A DNA stretch of 64,000 nt from Herbiconiux moechotypicola (GCF_024979255.1 NZ_JANLCN010000008.1:124001-188000); one strand, 5' to 3'; positions 15,851 through 24,544 are shown, counted from the stretch's first letter. Made by a program: numbers and translations. Notes: generated by a model not told the origin, from the letters alone.

Positions 15851-16359
15851 GCGGGGAGACGCTGTCGCCGTCGCCGGAGGCCAGGCAGGCGATCGCCGAC
15901 GTGATCGCGGTGGGCCTCTGGGCGCTCGACACGCGCGACCTCGAGCTCTACCTCGGCACCTACTGGGCCGACGCCGTGTTCAGCGAGGTCGCTCCCGACG
16001 GCGTGCACCACGAGTGGCGCGGCATCGACGACATCCGTGCGGTGTCGGCCGCGCGCACCGGAGGCCCAACGGGGCGGCAGCACCGCCTCTCGAACCAGCT
16101 CTACACCCCGCTGCCGCCCGCATCCACCGCGCCCGGCCCGGCCGCGCGGGAGGGATGGACGGTGTGGGCCTACTGGATGACCACCGTGCGGCACCCCGCC
16201 ACCGGCGAGGCCGTGTTCGAGATGAGCGGCTACCTGCGCGACGAGGTGGAGTGCCGCAGCGGTGAATGGCGGCTCATCGGTCGGCACCTTGACGCGTGGC
16301 CGCCGGGGCTCGCGCACCCGCTGCGCGAGGCCGCCGCACGCGCCGAGGATGTCGTCTAG
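15847..16359 (+). CDS. SnoaL-like / NTF2-fold protein, copy 3
   Basis: 170 residues, third paralogue in the operon: IADVIAVGLWALDTRDLELY, YWADAVFSEV, GRQHRLSNQLY and RSGEWRLIGRHLDAWPPGLAHPL. It shares the AHPLRE ending with copy 2, showing they are the closer pair. ATGA overlap with the monooxygenase. It ends convergently with the LysR gene, the two stops overlapping by 4 bp. Function unknown; an accessory isomerase or dehydratase of the same pathway is plausible. Confidence 0.78.
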   Translation: MSGETLSPSPEARQAIADVIAVGLWALDTRDLELYLGTYWADAVFSEVAPDGVHHEWRGIDDIRAVSAARTGGPTGRQHRLSNQLYTPLPPASTAPGPAAREGWTVWAYWMTTVRHPATGEAVFEMSGYLRDEVECRSGEWRLIGRHLDAWPPGLAHPLREAAARAEDVV

Positions 16360-17360
16360 TGCGCGCCGTAGGGTGCCCGCCGCGCTGGTTCACTGAGCGC
16401 GGTCGGCTCCTCGGGCGTGGCCGACTGCTTCGGGGTGCCATCGGTTCGGGCGAGACCGTCGGCCCACACTGCGCGGGCGGCCGCGATGACCGCGCGGGCC
16501 GGGGGCGAGGGCCGAATGCGCGCCGACCAGGCGAGCGTCGCCGACTCGACCGGTGCATCCGTCACCAGCGGCCGCACCACAAGCTGCCGGCCCTCGTGCG
16601 AGAGGTCGCCGGCCGGGCGATGGATGTGCAGGGTGTAGCCGAGGCCGCGCCCCACCAGCGAGCGGGCGAGCTCGTAGCTCGGGGAGCGGAAGGCGACCGT
16701 GGGCACGACACCGGCGGCGTGGAAGACCGAGCGCGAGTGGGTGGCGCCCGGTTCGGTGTCGAGCATGACCCAGGGCTCGTCGCGCAGCTGCGCCGGTGTG
16801 ATGCGCTCCTCGGCGGCGAGCGGGTGATCGGCCGGCAGCACCACGATGAGCGGCAGCGGGGTGAGTCGCACCGACTCCAGCTCGGTCGGCTGCCGGTGGT
16901 CGAGGGTGATCGCGAGATCGATCTCGCCCGTGAGCAGCCGCGGCCAGAACGACTCCTCGAGCCCGATCCTCACTTCGAGGGCCACGCCCGGATGGTCGAG
17001 GGCGAGTCGTTCGACGATCGGCGGGAGGATGCCGGGGGCCATCTCCTCCGCGCATCCGATGGTCACCTCGCCGCGCAGCCCGGTGCGGCCGCCGCCGATG
17101 GCGCGTTCGAGCTCGGCCGCCTCGGCGAGCAGGTCGCGGGCGGAGCGCTGCAGTTCGCGGCCGCGGGCGGTCAGCGTCACGCCGTGGGCGCGGCGGCGCA
17201 CGCACAGCTGCACGCCGAGAGTGCGCTCCAGGGCGTCGAGGCCGGCGGCGACGCCCGAGGGCGATCCGTGCAGCGCCTCGGCGGCGGCCGTGATCGAGCC
17301 CGTGTCGGCCACGGCGAGGAAGGTCTCGAGCTGGCGGAGGCTGAAGCCGGGTGCGGTCAT
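16356..17360 (-). CDS. LysR-family transcriptional regulator
   Basis: 334 residues. The N-terminal winged helix reads FSLRQLETFLAVADTGSITAAAEALHGS, and the C-terminal part is a LysR substrate-binding fold with GEVTIGCAEEMAPGILPPIV, a second lobe, and a Pro/Thr-rich tail. LysR proteins usually activate divergent or adjacent catabolic genes on binding a pathway intermediate. Here the divergent neighbour is the SDR at 17573 and the convergent neighbour is the SnoaL/oxidase operon. The ATG at 17360 is preceded by GGAGAG. Confidence 0.9.
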   Translation of the reverse strand: MTAPGFSLRQLETFLAVADTGSITAAAEALHGSPSGVAAGLDALERTLGVQLCVRRRAHGVTLTARGRELQRSARDLLAEAAELERAIGGGRTGLRGEVTIGCAEEMAPGILPPIVERLALDHPGVALEVRIGLEESFWPRLLTGEIDLAITLDHRQPTELESVRLTPLPLIVVLPADHPLAAEERITPAQLRDEPWVMLDTEPGATHSRSVFHAAGVVPTVAFRSPSYELARSLVGRGLGYTLHIHRPAGDLSHEGRQLVVRPLVTDAPVESATLAWSARIRPSPPARAVIAAARAVWADGLARTDGTPKQSATPEEPTALSEPARRAPYGAH

Positions 17361-17472
17361 GGGCTCTCCGTCGTCATCGTCGTCGCGGGGTCGCGTGGTG
17401 TGGCGTCGCGGTGGAGAGGGTGTTTCTCAGCCGGCGTCTTCCGCGTTCAGGTCGTGGATGTGGCCATGGTAT

Positions 17473-17487
17473 CCGCACTTCGTGCGG
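17473..17487. promoter_or_regulatory. Palindrome in the LysR / SDR divergent gap
   Basis: CCGCACTTCGTGCGG is a perfect 6-bp-arm dyad with a 3-base centre, located 112 bp upstream of the LysR start and 86 bp upstream of the SDR start. It may be an operator, possibly for the LysR protein, although it lacks the T-N11-A layout typical of LysR sites. The rest of the 212-bp gap shows nothing else clear. Confidence 0.4.
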
Positions 17488-17572
17488 GGTGGGGCTGGCG
17501 GAGACGGGCGGATGCGGTGAGCCGAGTCGTCGAGGCGTGTCGCCACTGCGAGTCGAGTCGAAGGGATGCGCG

Positions 17573-18409
17573 ATGAGAGCCGGGCCGGCGGGTGGCGGGC
17601 GGATGAGTGCCGGGCCGGCGGGCGCCAGGCCGGAGGCCGTGGTGGTGACCGGGGCTGGTTCCGGTATCGGGCGCGCGATCGCCGAGCGGTTCGCCGCGGA
17701 CGGTGCGCGGGTGCTCGCCGCCGACATCGACCTGGCTGCGGCGGAGCGGGTCGCCGAGGCGATCGGCGGTCACGCGGCCCGGGTCGACGTGAGCTCGCAG
17801 GACGGCGTGCGTGCGCTGGCGGGCGAGGCCGAGCGGTTGTTCGGCGGGGTCGACGTGCTCGTGAGCAACGCGGGCGTCGCCTCCACCGGGCGGCTCGACG
17901 CGATGACCGACGCCGACTGGGCGTGGCTGCTCGGCGTCAACCTCTACGGCACGGCGCACACGGTGCAGGAGTTCCTCCCGCTGGTGCGGCGCGCCGGAGG
18001 GCGCATCCTCGTGACCGGGTCGGTGGCCGGATTCGCGCCCGACGTGGGCATGGGCGGGTACGGCGTGACGAAGGCGGCCATCACGGCCTACGCCGAGGTG
18101 CTCGCGGACGAGCTGGCCGGCGAGGGGATCTCGGTCACCTTGCTCGCGCCCGGTCCGGTGCGCACCGCGCTCGGGTCGAGCTCGCGCAACCGTCCCGCGA
18201 GCGGTGGTGCGGCCGGACTCGTCGACGTCGATCTGTCGGCGGGTGACGGGGGAGGGCTGCCGTGGCTCGCGCCCGAGGAGGTGGCGAACATCGCCGTGCA
18301 GGCCGTGCGCGCCGGGCGGCGCTACGCCGTCACGCACCCCGGCTGGCTCGAGCCCGTGATCGCCCGGCACCGCCGCATCGAGGCGGCCTTCGGGCCTGAC
18401 TCGGGATGA
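17573..18409 (+). CDS. Short-chain dehydrogenase/reductase (classical SDR)
   Basis: 278 residues with TGAGSGIGRAIAERF (cofactor motif), LVSNAGVAS, catalytic serine in LVTGSVAGF, and catalytic YGVTKAA, all classical SDR. Aspartate in AADIDLAAA after beta-2 suggests NAD(H) preference. Likely an oxidoreductase for an alcohol or ketone. It is divergent from the LysR gene and so may be its target. The start at 17573 follows GAAGGG by 7 bp; the overlapping ATG at 17566 is out of frame. The first 18 residues are a Gly/Ala/Arg-rich extension. Confidence 0.85.
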   Translation: MRAGPAGGGRMSAGPAGARPEAVVVTGAGSGIGRAIAERFAADGARVLAADIDLAAAERVAEAIGGHAARVDVSSQDGVRALAGEAERLFGGVDVLVSNAGVASTGRLDAMTDADWAWLLGVNLYGTAHTVQEFLPLVRRAGGRILVTGSVAGFAPDVGMGGYGVTKAAITAYAEVLADELAGEGISVTLLAPGPVRTALGSSSRNRPASGGAAGLVDVDLSAGDGGGLPWLAPEEVANIAVQAVRAGRRYAVTHPGWLEPVIARHRRIEAAFGPDSG

Positions 18410-18415
18410 CGGCGC

Positions 18416-19135
18416 TCAACCTCGGCGCGGAGCGGAGGTGCCCGTTGTTCCCGTCGGCGATGCCGCCGAGAGGCGGAGACCGCGGAATGTGAGCCACAGG
18501 CCGATGGCGAGCTCCCACAGGGCGATCGGCAGGGCTGCGAGCCCGGCGAGGGGTGAGACCTGGGGCAGTACCCCGAACAGCGAGGCGACGGCCGACGCGG
18601 CCAGCACGGGGGCGCCGATGAGACCGACGAGCGGGATGATGCGCGGCACCAGCCGCCCACGCCAGAGCACACCGCCGAGCAGCACGGCGTTGACCGCCGG
18701 GAGGAGTCCCGGGCCGAGCAGGAACGCCTGATCGTGCAGGGCCACGAGCGCGCCGGCCAGGGGATCGGCCGCCGCCGCGGCTGCCGTGCCAGTGTCCGCA
18801 TCCGCGGCCCCGCTCGCCGTGGCGGCTGCCGCCAGCGCGAGGAGCGCCATCACGCCCACCAGCACGAGTGCGCCCTCGAGTACGCGCGACGCCACGAAGC
18901 CCAGCGCCGCCGCCGGGGCGACGCGGCTGGTGAGTGGGTACAGCGCCACGGCGGTGCCGACGCAGGCGAGCGCGAGCACGATCTCGAGCAGCCCCGCCCA
19001 GCGTGCCGGGCCCGCCGCCGCGGCCGATGCCGGATCGGTGAGCAGGGGCGTCTTGAGCGCGAGCGCCGGGATGGAGGTCACGAAGGTGAGCAGGTACAGC
19101 ACGCCCGCGAGGCGGGCGAGTCGTGGGCTGGGCAT
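18416..19135 (-). CDS. DUF4386-like integral membrane protein
   Basis: 239 residues with about six hydrophobic helices. It starts RLARLAGVLYLLTFVTSIPAL, characteristic of the DUF4386 family, and contains ALVALHDQAFLLGPGLLPAV and WRGRLVPRIIPLVGLIG, also typical. The function of the family is not established. It is divergent from the TetR gene and flanked by two matching operators, so it is very probably repressed by that regulator. ATG at 19135 preceded by GGGAG. Confidence 0.75.
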   Translation of the reverse strand: MPSPRLARLAGVLYLLTFVTSIPALALKTPLLTDPASAAAAGPARWAGLLEIVLALACVGTAVALYPLTSRVAPAAALGFVASRVLEGALVLVGVMALLALAAAATASGAADADTGTAAAAAADPLAGALVALHDQAFLLGPGLLPAVNAVLLGGVLWRGRLVPRIIPLVGLIGAPVLAASAVASLFGVLPQVSPLAGLAALPIALWELAIGLWLTFRGLRLSAASPTGTTGTSAPRRG

Positions 19136-19163
19136 GGTGTGGGCTCCCGGATGCGGCGAAGCG

Positions 19164-19216
19164 AGGTGTACGGCGTACACCTCTCGACGCCGAGCCTAGG
19201 TGTACGATGTACACCG
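19164..19216. promoter_or_regulatory. Twin TetR operators between the DUF4386 and TetR genes
   Basis: AGGTGTACGGCGTACACCT (19164-19182, perfect dyad with a 1-base centre) and AGGTGTACGATGTACACCG (19198-19216, arms GGTGTAC/GTACACC) share the half-site GGTGTAC and are spaced 34 bp centre to centre. The second covers a TACGAT -10 box (19203-19208) of the tetR gene. Two near-identical dyads in a 100-bp divergent gap are strong evidence for autoregulation by the adjacent TetR protein. Confidence 0.85.
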
Positions 19217-19935
19217 TGTCAATGACCCGGCAGCCGCTCGATCGATCGCGGGTGATCGAGGCCGCCGTGGAGCGGGCCGACCGCGAGGGACTCGAGTCGA
19301 TCAGCATGCGATCGCTCGCAGCCGGACTGGGCGTCGTACCGATGGCCCTCTACAAGCACGTGGCCGGGCGCGACGACCTCGTGGCCGCCATGATCGACTC
19401 CGTCGTCGAGGCCTACGCGCCGCCCCGACCCGGCCTCGGCTGGCAAGACGCCGTGCGGGCACGCATCCACTCGGCGCGCGCCGGGCTGCTCGCGCATCCG
19501 TGGCTCCGCACCGCGATCGAGTCGGCCACGGTGCGCACCCCGGCCGTGCTGGGCCACATGGACGCGGTGGCCGGCGAGCTGCTGCACGGCGGTCTCAGCC
19601 CCGACCTCGCCCATCACGCGATGCACGCGCTCGGCCACCGCATCTGGGGGTTCAGCCCCGAAGCGTTCAGCGCCCCGCCCGCGGGCGACGCGGCGTCGCC
19701 ATCGGCCGCATCCGCCGGCCTCGCGCATCCCGACCCCGCGGCTCAGGCCGAGCTCGCCCGGCAGCTGGCTGAGCGGTTCCCGAACGTCGTCGCCATCGCC
19801 CTGAGCGCCGCCGAGCGCACCCCCACCGGTGCCTGCGACGACGACGCCGAGTTCGACTTCACCCTCGACCTGCTGCTCGACGCCTTCGAACGGCTGCACC
19901 GTGCACGCTGGGAGTCCCGCCCGGTCGTAGGCTGA
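19216..19935 (+). CDS. TetR-family transcriptional regulator
   Basis: About 239 residues. The N-terminal HTH reads [40 protein letters not shown], followed by a TetR_C-type all-helical ligand domain. Candidate starts are ATG 19207, GTG 19216 and ATG 19222; GTG 19216 lies 7 bp after a TACGAT -10 box, matching the leaderless spacing used by other genes here, but ATG 19222 would also fit the family. It should repress itself and the divergent membrane protein through the twin operators. It is followed 4 bp later by the alcohol dehydrogenase at 19940, which has its own promoter-like box. Confidence 0.88.
   Translation: MSMTRQPLDRSRVIEAAVERADREGLESISMRSLAAGLGVVPMALYKHVAGRDDLVAAMIDSVVEAYAPPRPGLGWQDAVRARIHSARAGLLAHPWLRTAIESATVRTPAVLGHMDAVAGELLHGGLSPDLAHHAMHALGHRIWGFSPEAFSAPPAGDAASPSAASAGLAHPDPAAQAELARQLAERFPNVVAIALSAAERTPTGACDDDAEFDFTLDLLLDAFERLHRARWESRPVVG
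19928..19933 (+). promoter_or_regulatory. -10 box (TAGGCT), probable leaderless start for the dehydrogenase at 19940
   Basis: TAGGCT ends 6 bp before the ATG, so the transcript should begin at the start codon. No other ribosome site lies before this gene. Confidence 0.55.
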
Positions 19936-19939
19936 AGAC

Positions 19940-20980
19940 ATGCTGGTCAAAGCCTATGCCGCCCCCTCCGCCACCGAGCCCCTCGTCCCCGTCACCATCG
20001 AGCGCCGGGCCGTGGGCCCGAAAGACGTGCTCATTGAGATCGCCTACGCGGGCGTCTGCCACTCCGACATCCACACCGTGCGCGGCGAATGGGGAGGCAT
20101 CACCTACCCGCAGGTCGTCGGCCACGAGATCGTGGGGGTCGTCACCGAGGTCGGCTCAGAGGTCACGCTGCACGCCGTCGGCGACCGCGTGGGCGTCGGC
20201 TGCATGGTGAACTCGTGCCGCGAGTGCAAGAACTGCCTCGCCGGCATGGAGAACTACTGCCTCAACGGCAACACCCAGACCTACACGAGCGTCGACCGCG
20301 ACGGCACCATCACCCAGGGCGGCTACTCCAGCCACATCGTGGTGGTGGAGGACTTCGTGCTCAAGGTGCCCGAGTCCATCCCCTATGAGGCTGCGGCGCC
20401 GCTGCTGTGTGCCGGCATCACCACCTACTCGCCGCTCGCGCACTGGAACGCCGGCCCCGGCAAGAACGTCGCCGTCATCGGCCTCGGCGGGCTGGGCCAC
20501 ATGGCCGTCAAGATCGCCCACGCCATGGGCGCCGAGGTGACCGTGCTCTCGCAGTCGCTCCGCAAGAAGGACGACGGTCTCGCCATGGGCGCCGACCACT
20601 ACTACGCCACCAGCGACCCGGCCACCTTCGCCGAGCTGGCCAACAGCTTCGACCTCATCGTCAACACGGTCAGCGCCGACCTCGACCTGGCCTCCTACCT
20701 GCGCCTGCTCACCCTCGACGGCACGCTCGTGAACGTGGGGGCGCCGCCGGAGCCGCTTCCCATCCAGGTGTTCACCCTGTTCAACAACCGGCGCTCGTTC
20801 GCCGGCTCGAGCATCGGCAGCATCGCCGAGACGCAGCAGATGCTCGACTTCTGCGCCGAGAAGGGCATCGCGCCCGAGGTGGAGGTCATCTCGGCCGAGG
20901 CCATCAACGAGGCCTACGAGCGCGTGCTGGCCTCCGACGTGCGCTACCGCTTCGTGATCGACATCGCTACGCTCGCCTGA
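19940..20980 (+). CDS. NADP-dependent zinc alcohol dehydrogenase, cinnamyl/YahK type
   Basis: 346 residues. Catalytic-zinc motif [15 protein letters not shown] and GHEIVGVV, structural cluster [15 protein letters not shown], and coenzyme motif [20 protein letters not shown], all typical of the cinnamyl-alcohol-dehydrogenase/YahK group, which reduces a broad range of aldehydes with NADPH. The serine/lysine after the second strand (LSQSLRKK) agrees with NADP. It follows tetR by 4 bp but may be transcribed separately. A 15-bp-stem hairpin lies 16 bp downstream. Confidence 0.9.
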   Translation: MLVKAYAAPSATEPLVPVTIERRAVGPKDVLIEIAYAGVCHSDIHTVRGEWGGITYPQVVGHEIVGVVTEVGSEVTLHAVGDRVGVGCMVNSCRECKNCLAGMENYCLNGNTQTYTSVDRDGTITQGGYSSHIVVVEDFVLKVPESIPYEAAAPLLCAGITTYSPLAHWNAGPGKNVAVIGLGGLGHMAVKIAHAMGAEVTVLSQSLRKKDDGLAMGADHYYATSDPATFAELANSFDLIVNTVSADLDLASYLRLLTLDGTLVNVGAPPEPLPIQVFTLFNNRRSFAGSSIGSIAETQQMLDFCAEKGIAPEVEVISAEAINEAYERVLASDVRYRFVIDIATLA

Positions 20981-20996
20981 CCCTCGGCCGGCGCTG

Positions 20997-21045
20997 CGCG
21001 GTCGGCGGCGTCGCGCGCTCGCGCTCTGTCACGCCGCCGACCGCG
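20997..21045 (+). terminator. Strong GC-rich hairpin after the alcohol dehydrogenase
   Basis: A 15-bp perfect stem, CGCGGTCGGCGGCGT (20997-21011) with ACGCCGCCGACCGCG (21031-21045) and a 19-base loop. There is no U tract, as is common for actinobacterial terminators. In the rest of the 318-bp gap to 21299, a second imperfect repeat (21070-21084 with 21120-21134, 13 of 15 matching) is the only other structure seen. Confidence 0.7.
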
Positions 21046-21298
21046 GCTCCGCTCGCGCGCCGTTCGTCCGGTGGCGCAGGAATCCGCGCGTCCGTCGCCC
21101 AGAGTGCCCCGGTGAGCGTGATTCTCGCGCCACCGAACGCGCTGTCCGCCGGTGCGGTGTGACTGACGGATGCGCGCCAGGAGGCGCGTCGGCGGCGGGA
21201 TGGCGCGTGGGCCGTAGCTGGCGCGCGGCCGAACGGGCGTGGCGCTGGTGGGCTCCGGCGGGGCGTCGACTAACGGGGCGGGCTGCGGGCGGGAGCGG

Positions 21299-21586
21299 TC
21301 AGATGAGCACGCGGTTCGAGCCGCGGAGGTCGGCGAGGGCGCGGAGGGGAGCCGACCAGGTGTCGCCGCCGTCGACCCACGCGGCGGGATGCGCGCCGAG
21401 GTCGACGGTGGCCAGCGTGCGGTCGACGAGCCTCAGCACCGAGCTGCGGAAGTCGCCCTCGACGTGCAGCACCGTGGTGCTCAGCACCTCGCCCGTGAAG
21501 CGGTGCACCGCGAGCCGCCAGCGCTTCGGGCCTTCACGGCGCACGACGACGACGTCGGCGAGTGCCGTGTCGTAGGTGCGCCTCAT
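21299..21586 (-). CDS. Hypothetical 95-residue protein
   Basis: A small protein starting MRRTYDTALADVVVVRREGP, with alternating beta-type stretches (KRWRLAVHRFTGEV, STTVLHVEGDF) and a Trp-containing C-terminal half (AAWVDGGDTWSAPLRAL). No signal peptide, membrane helix or known motif is seen. The ATG is preceded by GGGGGAA, and codon use matches neighbours, so it looks real. It is transcribed in the same direction as, and downstream of, the secreted protein at 21659 with a 72-bp gap. Confidence 0.6.
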   Translation of the reverse strand: MRRTYDTALADVVVVRREGPKRWRLAVHRFTGEVLSTTVLHVEGDFRSSVLRLVDRTLATVDLGAHPAAWVDGGDTWSAPLRALADLRGSNRVLI

Positions 21587-21658
21587 GATTCCCCCGAAGG
21601 ATACGCGGCCGGTTAGTTAGACACTCTAGCCACTTTCTCCTCGACACGCTCGGGGGTG

Positions 21659-23074
21659 TCAGAAATCATCGATGTGCAGATGGTTGCAGGTGTCGGCGAA
21701 GTCGACGAAGTTGATGAAGCTCGGCTCGTTGCCCGCGGCATAGCGGCAGTTGGACTGCCCCACCCGCGAGCCGTTCGGCATCATCGGATCGAGCACGGCG
21801 ATCAGCTGGAGCGACGCCGCGTTGGCGCCCGTGACCCGCACGCCGCCCACCGAGGTGAAGTCGACGGCGTGCCCTCCGCCCTGGCGGTAGTGCGCCGACG
21901 CGGTGCCCGCGCCCTCGATCTGCCCGGTGCACCGGCGGTTGATGTCGGAGACGCCCGCGCTGCCGAAGGCCCGCACCGCCGCCACCATCGCCTGCAGGAT
22001 GGTGACGTCGATGCCGCAGCCCGACACATCCTGACCCTGGGCGATCCAGGCGATCTCGAACACATGGTCGGGGGTCGAGCCGTGGAAGGCGCCGGACGCC
22101 ACGTAGCCCATCAGCTCCTCTGCCAGCGCCTGCGCGTCGGAGGAGACGGGCCCCACCACCACGCCCCCCTGCTGCGCGGCCGCCGCCGCCGCGGCAGCCG
22201 CCGCCGCTGCAGCCGCAGCCGCCGCCGCGGCGCGCGCCTCGACCCCCGCCTGGTACTGCTGCTCGGTCGTGGCGAGGTTCTGCTGCAGGCTGGTCAGCTG
22301 GGCGTCGAGCTCTTCTCGGTGCGCGTTCTGCTCCTGCAGCGCGGCCACCATCGCCGCCTGGGCCTCGGCGGCGGCCTGCAGCGCCTGCTGGGCGGCCGCC
22401 GCCAGTCCGGTGAGCGCGCTCTCGGCCACCTCGGCCTGCTCGCTGAGCGTGTGGGCGGTGTTGCTGTCGAGCTCGGCCGAGGCGTAGACGGCGCTCACCA
22501 CCTCGGTGAGCTGGCCCGCCGAGCTCAACTGGGCGAGCAGGTCGTCGGCCTGCTGCGAGGTGCTCGTGAGGAGCATCGAGGTGAGATCGGTGCCGCCGAT
22601 GCGCACGAACTGGGCGGCGATCACCGCGGCGCGGCGCTCCGATTCCTCCGCCTTCGAGGTGGCCGCTGCGCTGGCGGCCGCGAGGGAATCTGCCTTCGCC
22701 TGACCTGCGGCGAGGGCGGCCTCGGCCTCCTCGTTCTCGGCGGTGCGCTGCTCGACGAGGGCCCTGGCCTCCTCGGCGCGCTGCTCGAGATCGGCGATGA
22801 TGCCCTGGATGCGTGCGATCTCGTCCTGTTTCGCGCTCTCGCTCGACCGGGCCGCCAGCACGTCGTCCCAGCTCGGGTAGTCGTCGGCGAAGGCCGCGGG
22901 TGCTCCGAGCACGGTGCCGGCGGCGGTGAGGGCGACCACGAGCAGGCCCGCGGCGAGCGAGCGGATGCGCGTGCGGCGACCGGCGCGCCCGGAACGTGAC
23001 ACGGCGCGGCTCGACACGCGGCGGGAGTGGTTCGGGGTTCGGCCGGAACGGGACGGCGGGGAGGGGTGGTTCAT
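21659..23074 (-). CDS. Secreted coiled-coil protein with poly-Ala linker and M15-like (D-Ala peptidase-type) C-terminal domain
   Basis: 471 residues. An Arg-rich N-terminus and hydrophobic stretch (SLAAGLLVVALTAAGTVLGA) ending APAAFA form a Sec signal. Residues about 60-270 are a long Ala/Glu/Gln coiled coil of the RipA/PcsB type, then an alanine run of about 19 residues. The C-terminal region has SAHYRQGGGHAVDF and CNHLHIDDF, resembling the His-x-Asp and HxH zinc motifs of M15 peptidases, plus paired cysteines. Likely a cell-envelope protein involved in peptidoglycan handling; peptidase activity is inferred only. Start at 23074 preceded by AGGAT. Confidence 0.75.
   Translation of the reverse strand: MNHPSPPSRSGRTPNHSRRVSSRAVSRSGRAGRRTRIRSLAAGLLVVALTAAGTVLGAPAAFADDYPSWDDVLAARSSESAKQDEIARIQGIIADLEQRAEEARALVEQRTAENEEAEAALAAGQAKADSLAAASAAATSKAEESERRAAVIAAQFVRIGGTDLTSMLLTSTSQQADDLLAQLSSAGQLTEVVSAVYASAELDSNTAHTLSEQAEVAESALTGLAAAAQQALQAAAEAQAAMVAALQEQNAHREELDAQLTSLQQNLATTEQQYQAGVEARAAAAAAAAAAAAAAAAAAAQQGGVVVGPVSSDAQALAEELMGYVASGAFHGSTPDHVFEIAWIAQGQDVSGCGIDVTILQAMVAAVRAFGSAGVSDINRRCTGQIEGAGTASAHYRQGGGHAVDFTSVGGVRVTGANAASLQLIAVLDPMMPNGSRVGQSNCRYAAGNEPSFINFVDFADTCNHLHIDDF
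22177..22235. repeat. GCN (alanine-codon) run in the secreted coiled-coil gene
   Basis: About 59 bp of mixed GCC/GCG/GCT/GCA codons (seen as GGC/CGC on the plus strand) encode the alanine linker between the coiled coil and the C-terminal domain. The mixed codons suggest selection for alanine rather than simple slippage. Confidence 0.7.
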
Positions 23075-23202
23075 CGATCCTCGGACTCGGCGGGCGGGGC
23101 GCCCGCGCCCCCTCATCCAACCTCACGGTCCCGCGTGATCCGCGCATCCGGTCGCGGCAATTCGCGAATCGTTAAGCTCGGGCAACGATCGACCGGTGCC
23201 GA

Positions 23203-23208
23203 TAGGGT
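23203..23208 (+). promoter_or_regulatory. -10 box (TAGGGT), probable leaderless start for the PemK-like gene
   Basis: TAGGGT ends 6 bp before the ATG at 23215; no ribosome site is present. Confidence 0.5.
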
Positions 23209-23214
23209 CGGCTC

Positions 23215-23760
23215 ATGCGCAGAGCGACCGGAGGGCCCGCAGGGCGGGGTGCGGAGGACAGCCCTGGCCGGCGAGGAGCCTCGGCGACGATCGAGATCGA
23301 CCCGCGCCGGGTGCGCCGGGTCGACATCTCCTACCGCCCGCGCACAGACTCGAGGGCCGACCCGGGCGAGATCGTGTGGACCTGGGTGCCGTTCGAAGAG
23401 GCCGACGGGCGGGGCAAGGACCGCCCGGTGCTCGTGGTGGCCGCGGCCTCCGACGGGTCGCTGCTCGGATTGCAGCTCACCTCGAAGCCCCACGACGACC
23501 AGTGGGACGTCGCGATCGGCGCGGGGCCGTGGGATGCGGCGGGCCGGCCGAGCTGGGTGCGGCTGGAGCGGGTGTTCCGCCTGAGGCAAGGGGGGCTGCG
23601 GCGATCGGGCGTGGCGCTCCCGCCGGAGAAGTACGCCGTGGTCGCCCGCGAGCTCACGCGCCGTTTCGGGTGGACGGGCACGGTGCCCGTTCCGGCTGCG
23701 GCGGCCCCGCGCCGGGGGCTGCTCCGGCGTCTGGTCGGGAGGCTGTTCGGCCGACGCTGA
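23215..23760 (+). CDS. PemK/MazF-like protein (orphan)
   Basis: 181 residues. After a basic N-terminus (about 45 residues) the sequence PGEIVWTWVPFEEADGRGKD and RPVLVVAAAS matches the first strands of the PemK/MazF barrel, followed by LLGLQLTSKPHDD and SWVRLERVFRL. The C-terminus is Arg-rich. MazF toxins are mRNA interferases, but no antitoxin-like small gene is adjacent on either side, so this is probably one of the solitary actinobacterial PemK-like proteins and not an active toxin module. Confidence 0.7.
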   Translation: MRRATGGPAGRGAEDSPGRRGASATIEIDPRRVRRVDISYRPRTDSRADPGEIVWTWVPFEEADGRGKDRPVLVVAAASDGSLLGLQLTSKPHDDQWDVAIGAGPWDAAGRPSWVRLERVFRLRQGGLRRSGVALPPEKYAVVARELTRRFGWTGTVPVPAAAAPRRGLLRRLVGRLFGRR

Positions 23761-23935
23761 GGCGAGCGGTGCAGGCCGGCGGATGCGCGCGGTGGCGTCG
23801 GCGGTCGCGGGCAGAGGCGCGGGCGGTCGCCGGCGGTCGGCGCCGGGGCGACACGTCGAGCGGCTGCGCGAGCACACGTTCGTCGGCGGGTGCGGACGGA
23901 GGCGCGGGCGGTCGCGGCCGGCCCGTCGCCGAGGC

Positions 23936-24544
23936 TCAGGCGTCGAGCGGATTCGCGGCGAGGCGGCCGGCGATGCCGCTCGCGAGAGCCGCGGCGGCCG
24001 ACGACTCCGGTTTGCGGTCGGCCTGAGCGCGGAGGCACCCGAGGAACTCGCCGGGCAGCCCCAGCCGCGGATGCGCGCCCAGCACCTCGGCGCGGAACGC
24101 CGCAGGCCACGCCTCGGGCGACCTCCCCGAGATGTCGAGCGAGGTGGCCACTTCGAGCAGGTACGACTCGGCGTCGTCGGCCGGGTCGACCGGATCGCCC
24201 ATGTGCCGCACGATCACCTCGCGCGCGTGCTCGCGGCGCTCCGGCGCCCATCCGGCGGCCGCACCGAACGCCCATGCGAGCTCGCCGCCCGCGTACTCGA
24301 ACGGCACGGTGTGACTGTCGAACGCCGGCTCGAGCGCCACGTCGTGCAGGAGGGCCGCCACGAACAGCAGCTCGTCGTCGACGGCGAGCCCCTCCCGGCG
24401 ACCGCGCTCCGCCGCCCACAGCCACGACCGCACGGCGTGCCCCAGCATGGCCGGCGAGTGGTGCCGTGCCGCCACCTCGTACGCCCCGCGTGCGGCGGCG
24501 GTGTCGGGGAACGGGAGGTCGGCGAGGGTGAGCGGCGCGGTCAT
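23936..24544 (-). CDS. HD-domain protein (cyanamide-hydratase-like)
   Basis: 202 residues. The HD metal motif appears as ARHHSPAMLGHAVRSWLWA, then LLFVAALLHDVAL (the HD pair), HTVPFEYAGG, and EVIVRHM, in the order expected for the small HD family that includes cyanamide hydratase and uncharacterised phosphohydrolases. No other domain is present. The upstream ORF extension to 24598 is rejected because the fold starts just after ATG 24544. The 175 bp between it and 23760 shows nothing clear. Confidence 0.78.
   Translation of the reverse strand: MTAPLTLADLPFPDTAAARGAYEVAARHHSPAMLGHAVRSWLWAAERGRREGLAVDDELLFVAALLHDVALEPAFDSHTVPFEYAGGELAWAFGAAAGWAPERREHAREVIVRHMGDPVDPADDAESYLLEVATSLDISGRSPEAWPAAFRAEVLGAHPRLGLPGEFLGCLRAQADRKPESSAAAALASGIAGRLAANPLDA

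Noticed and set aside
23215-23760. Toxin-antitoxin module
   Set aside because: The PemK-like protein has no adjacent small antitoxin gene on either strand.
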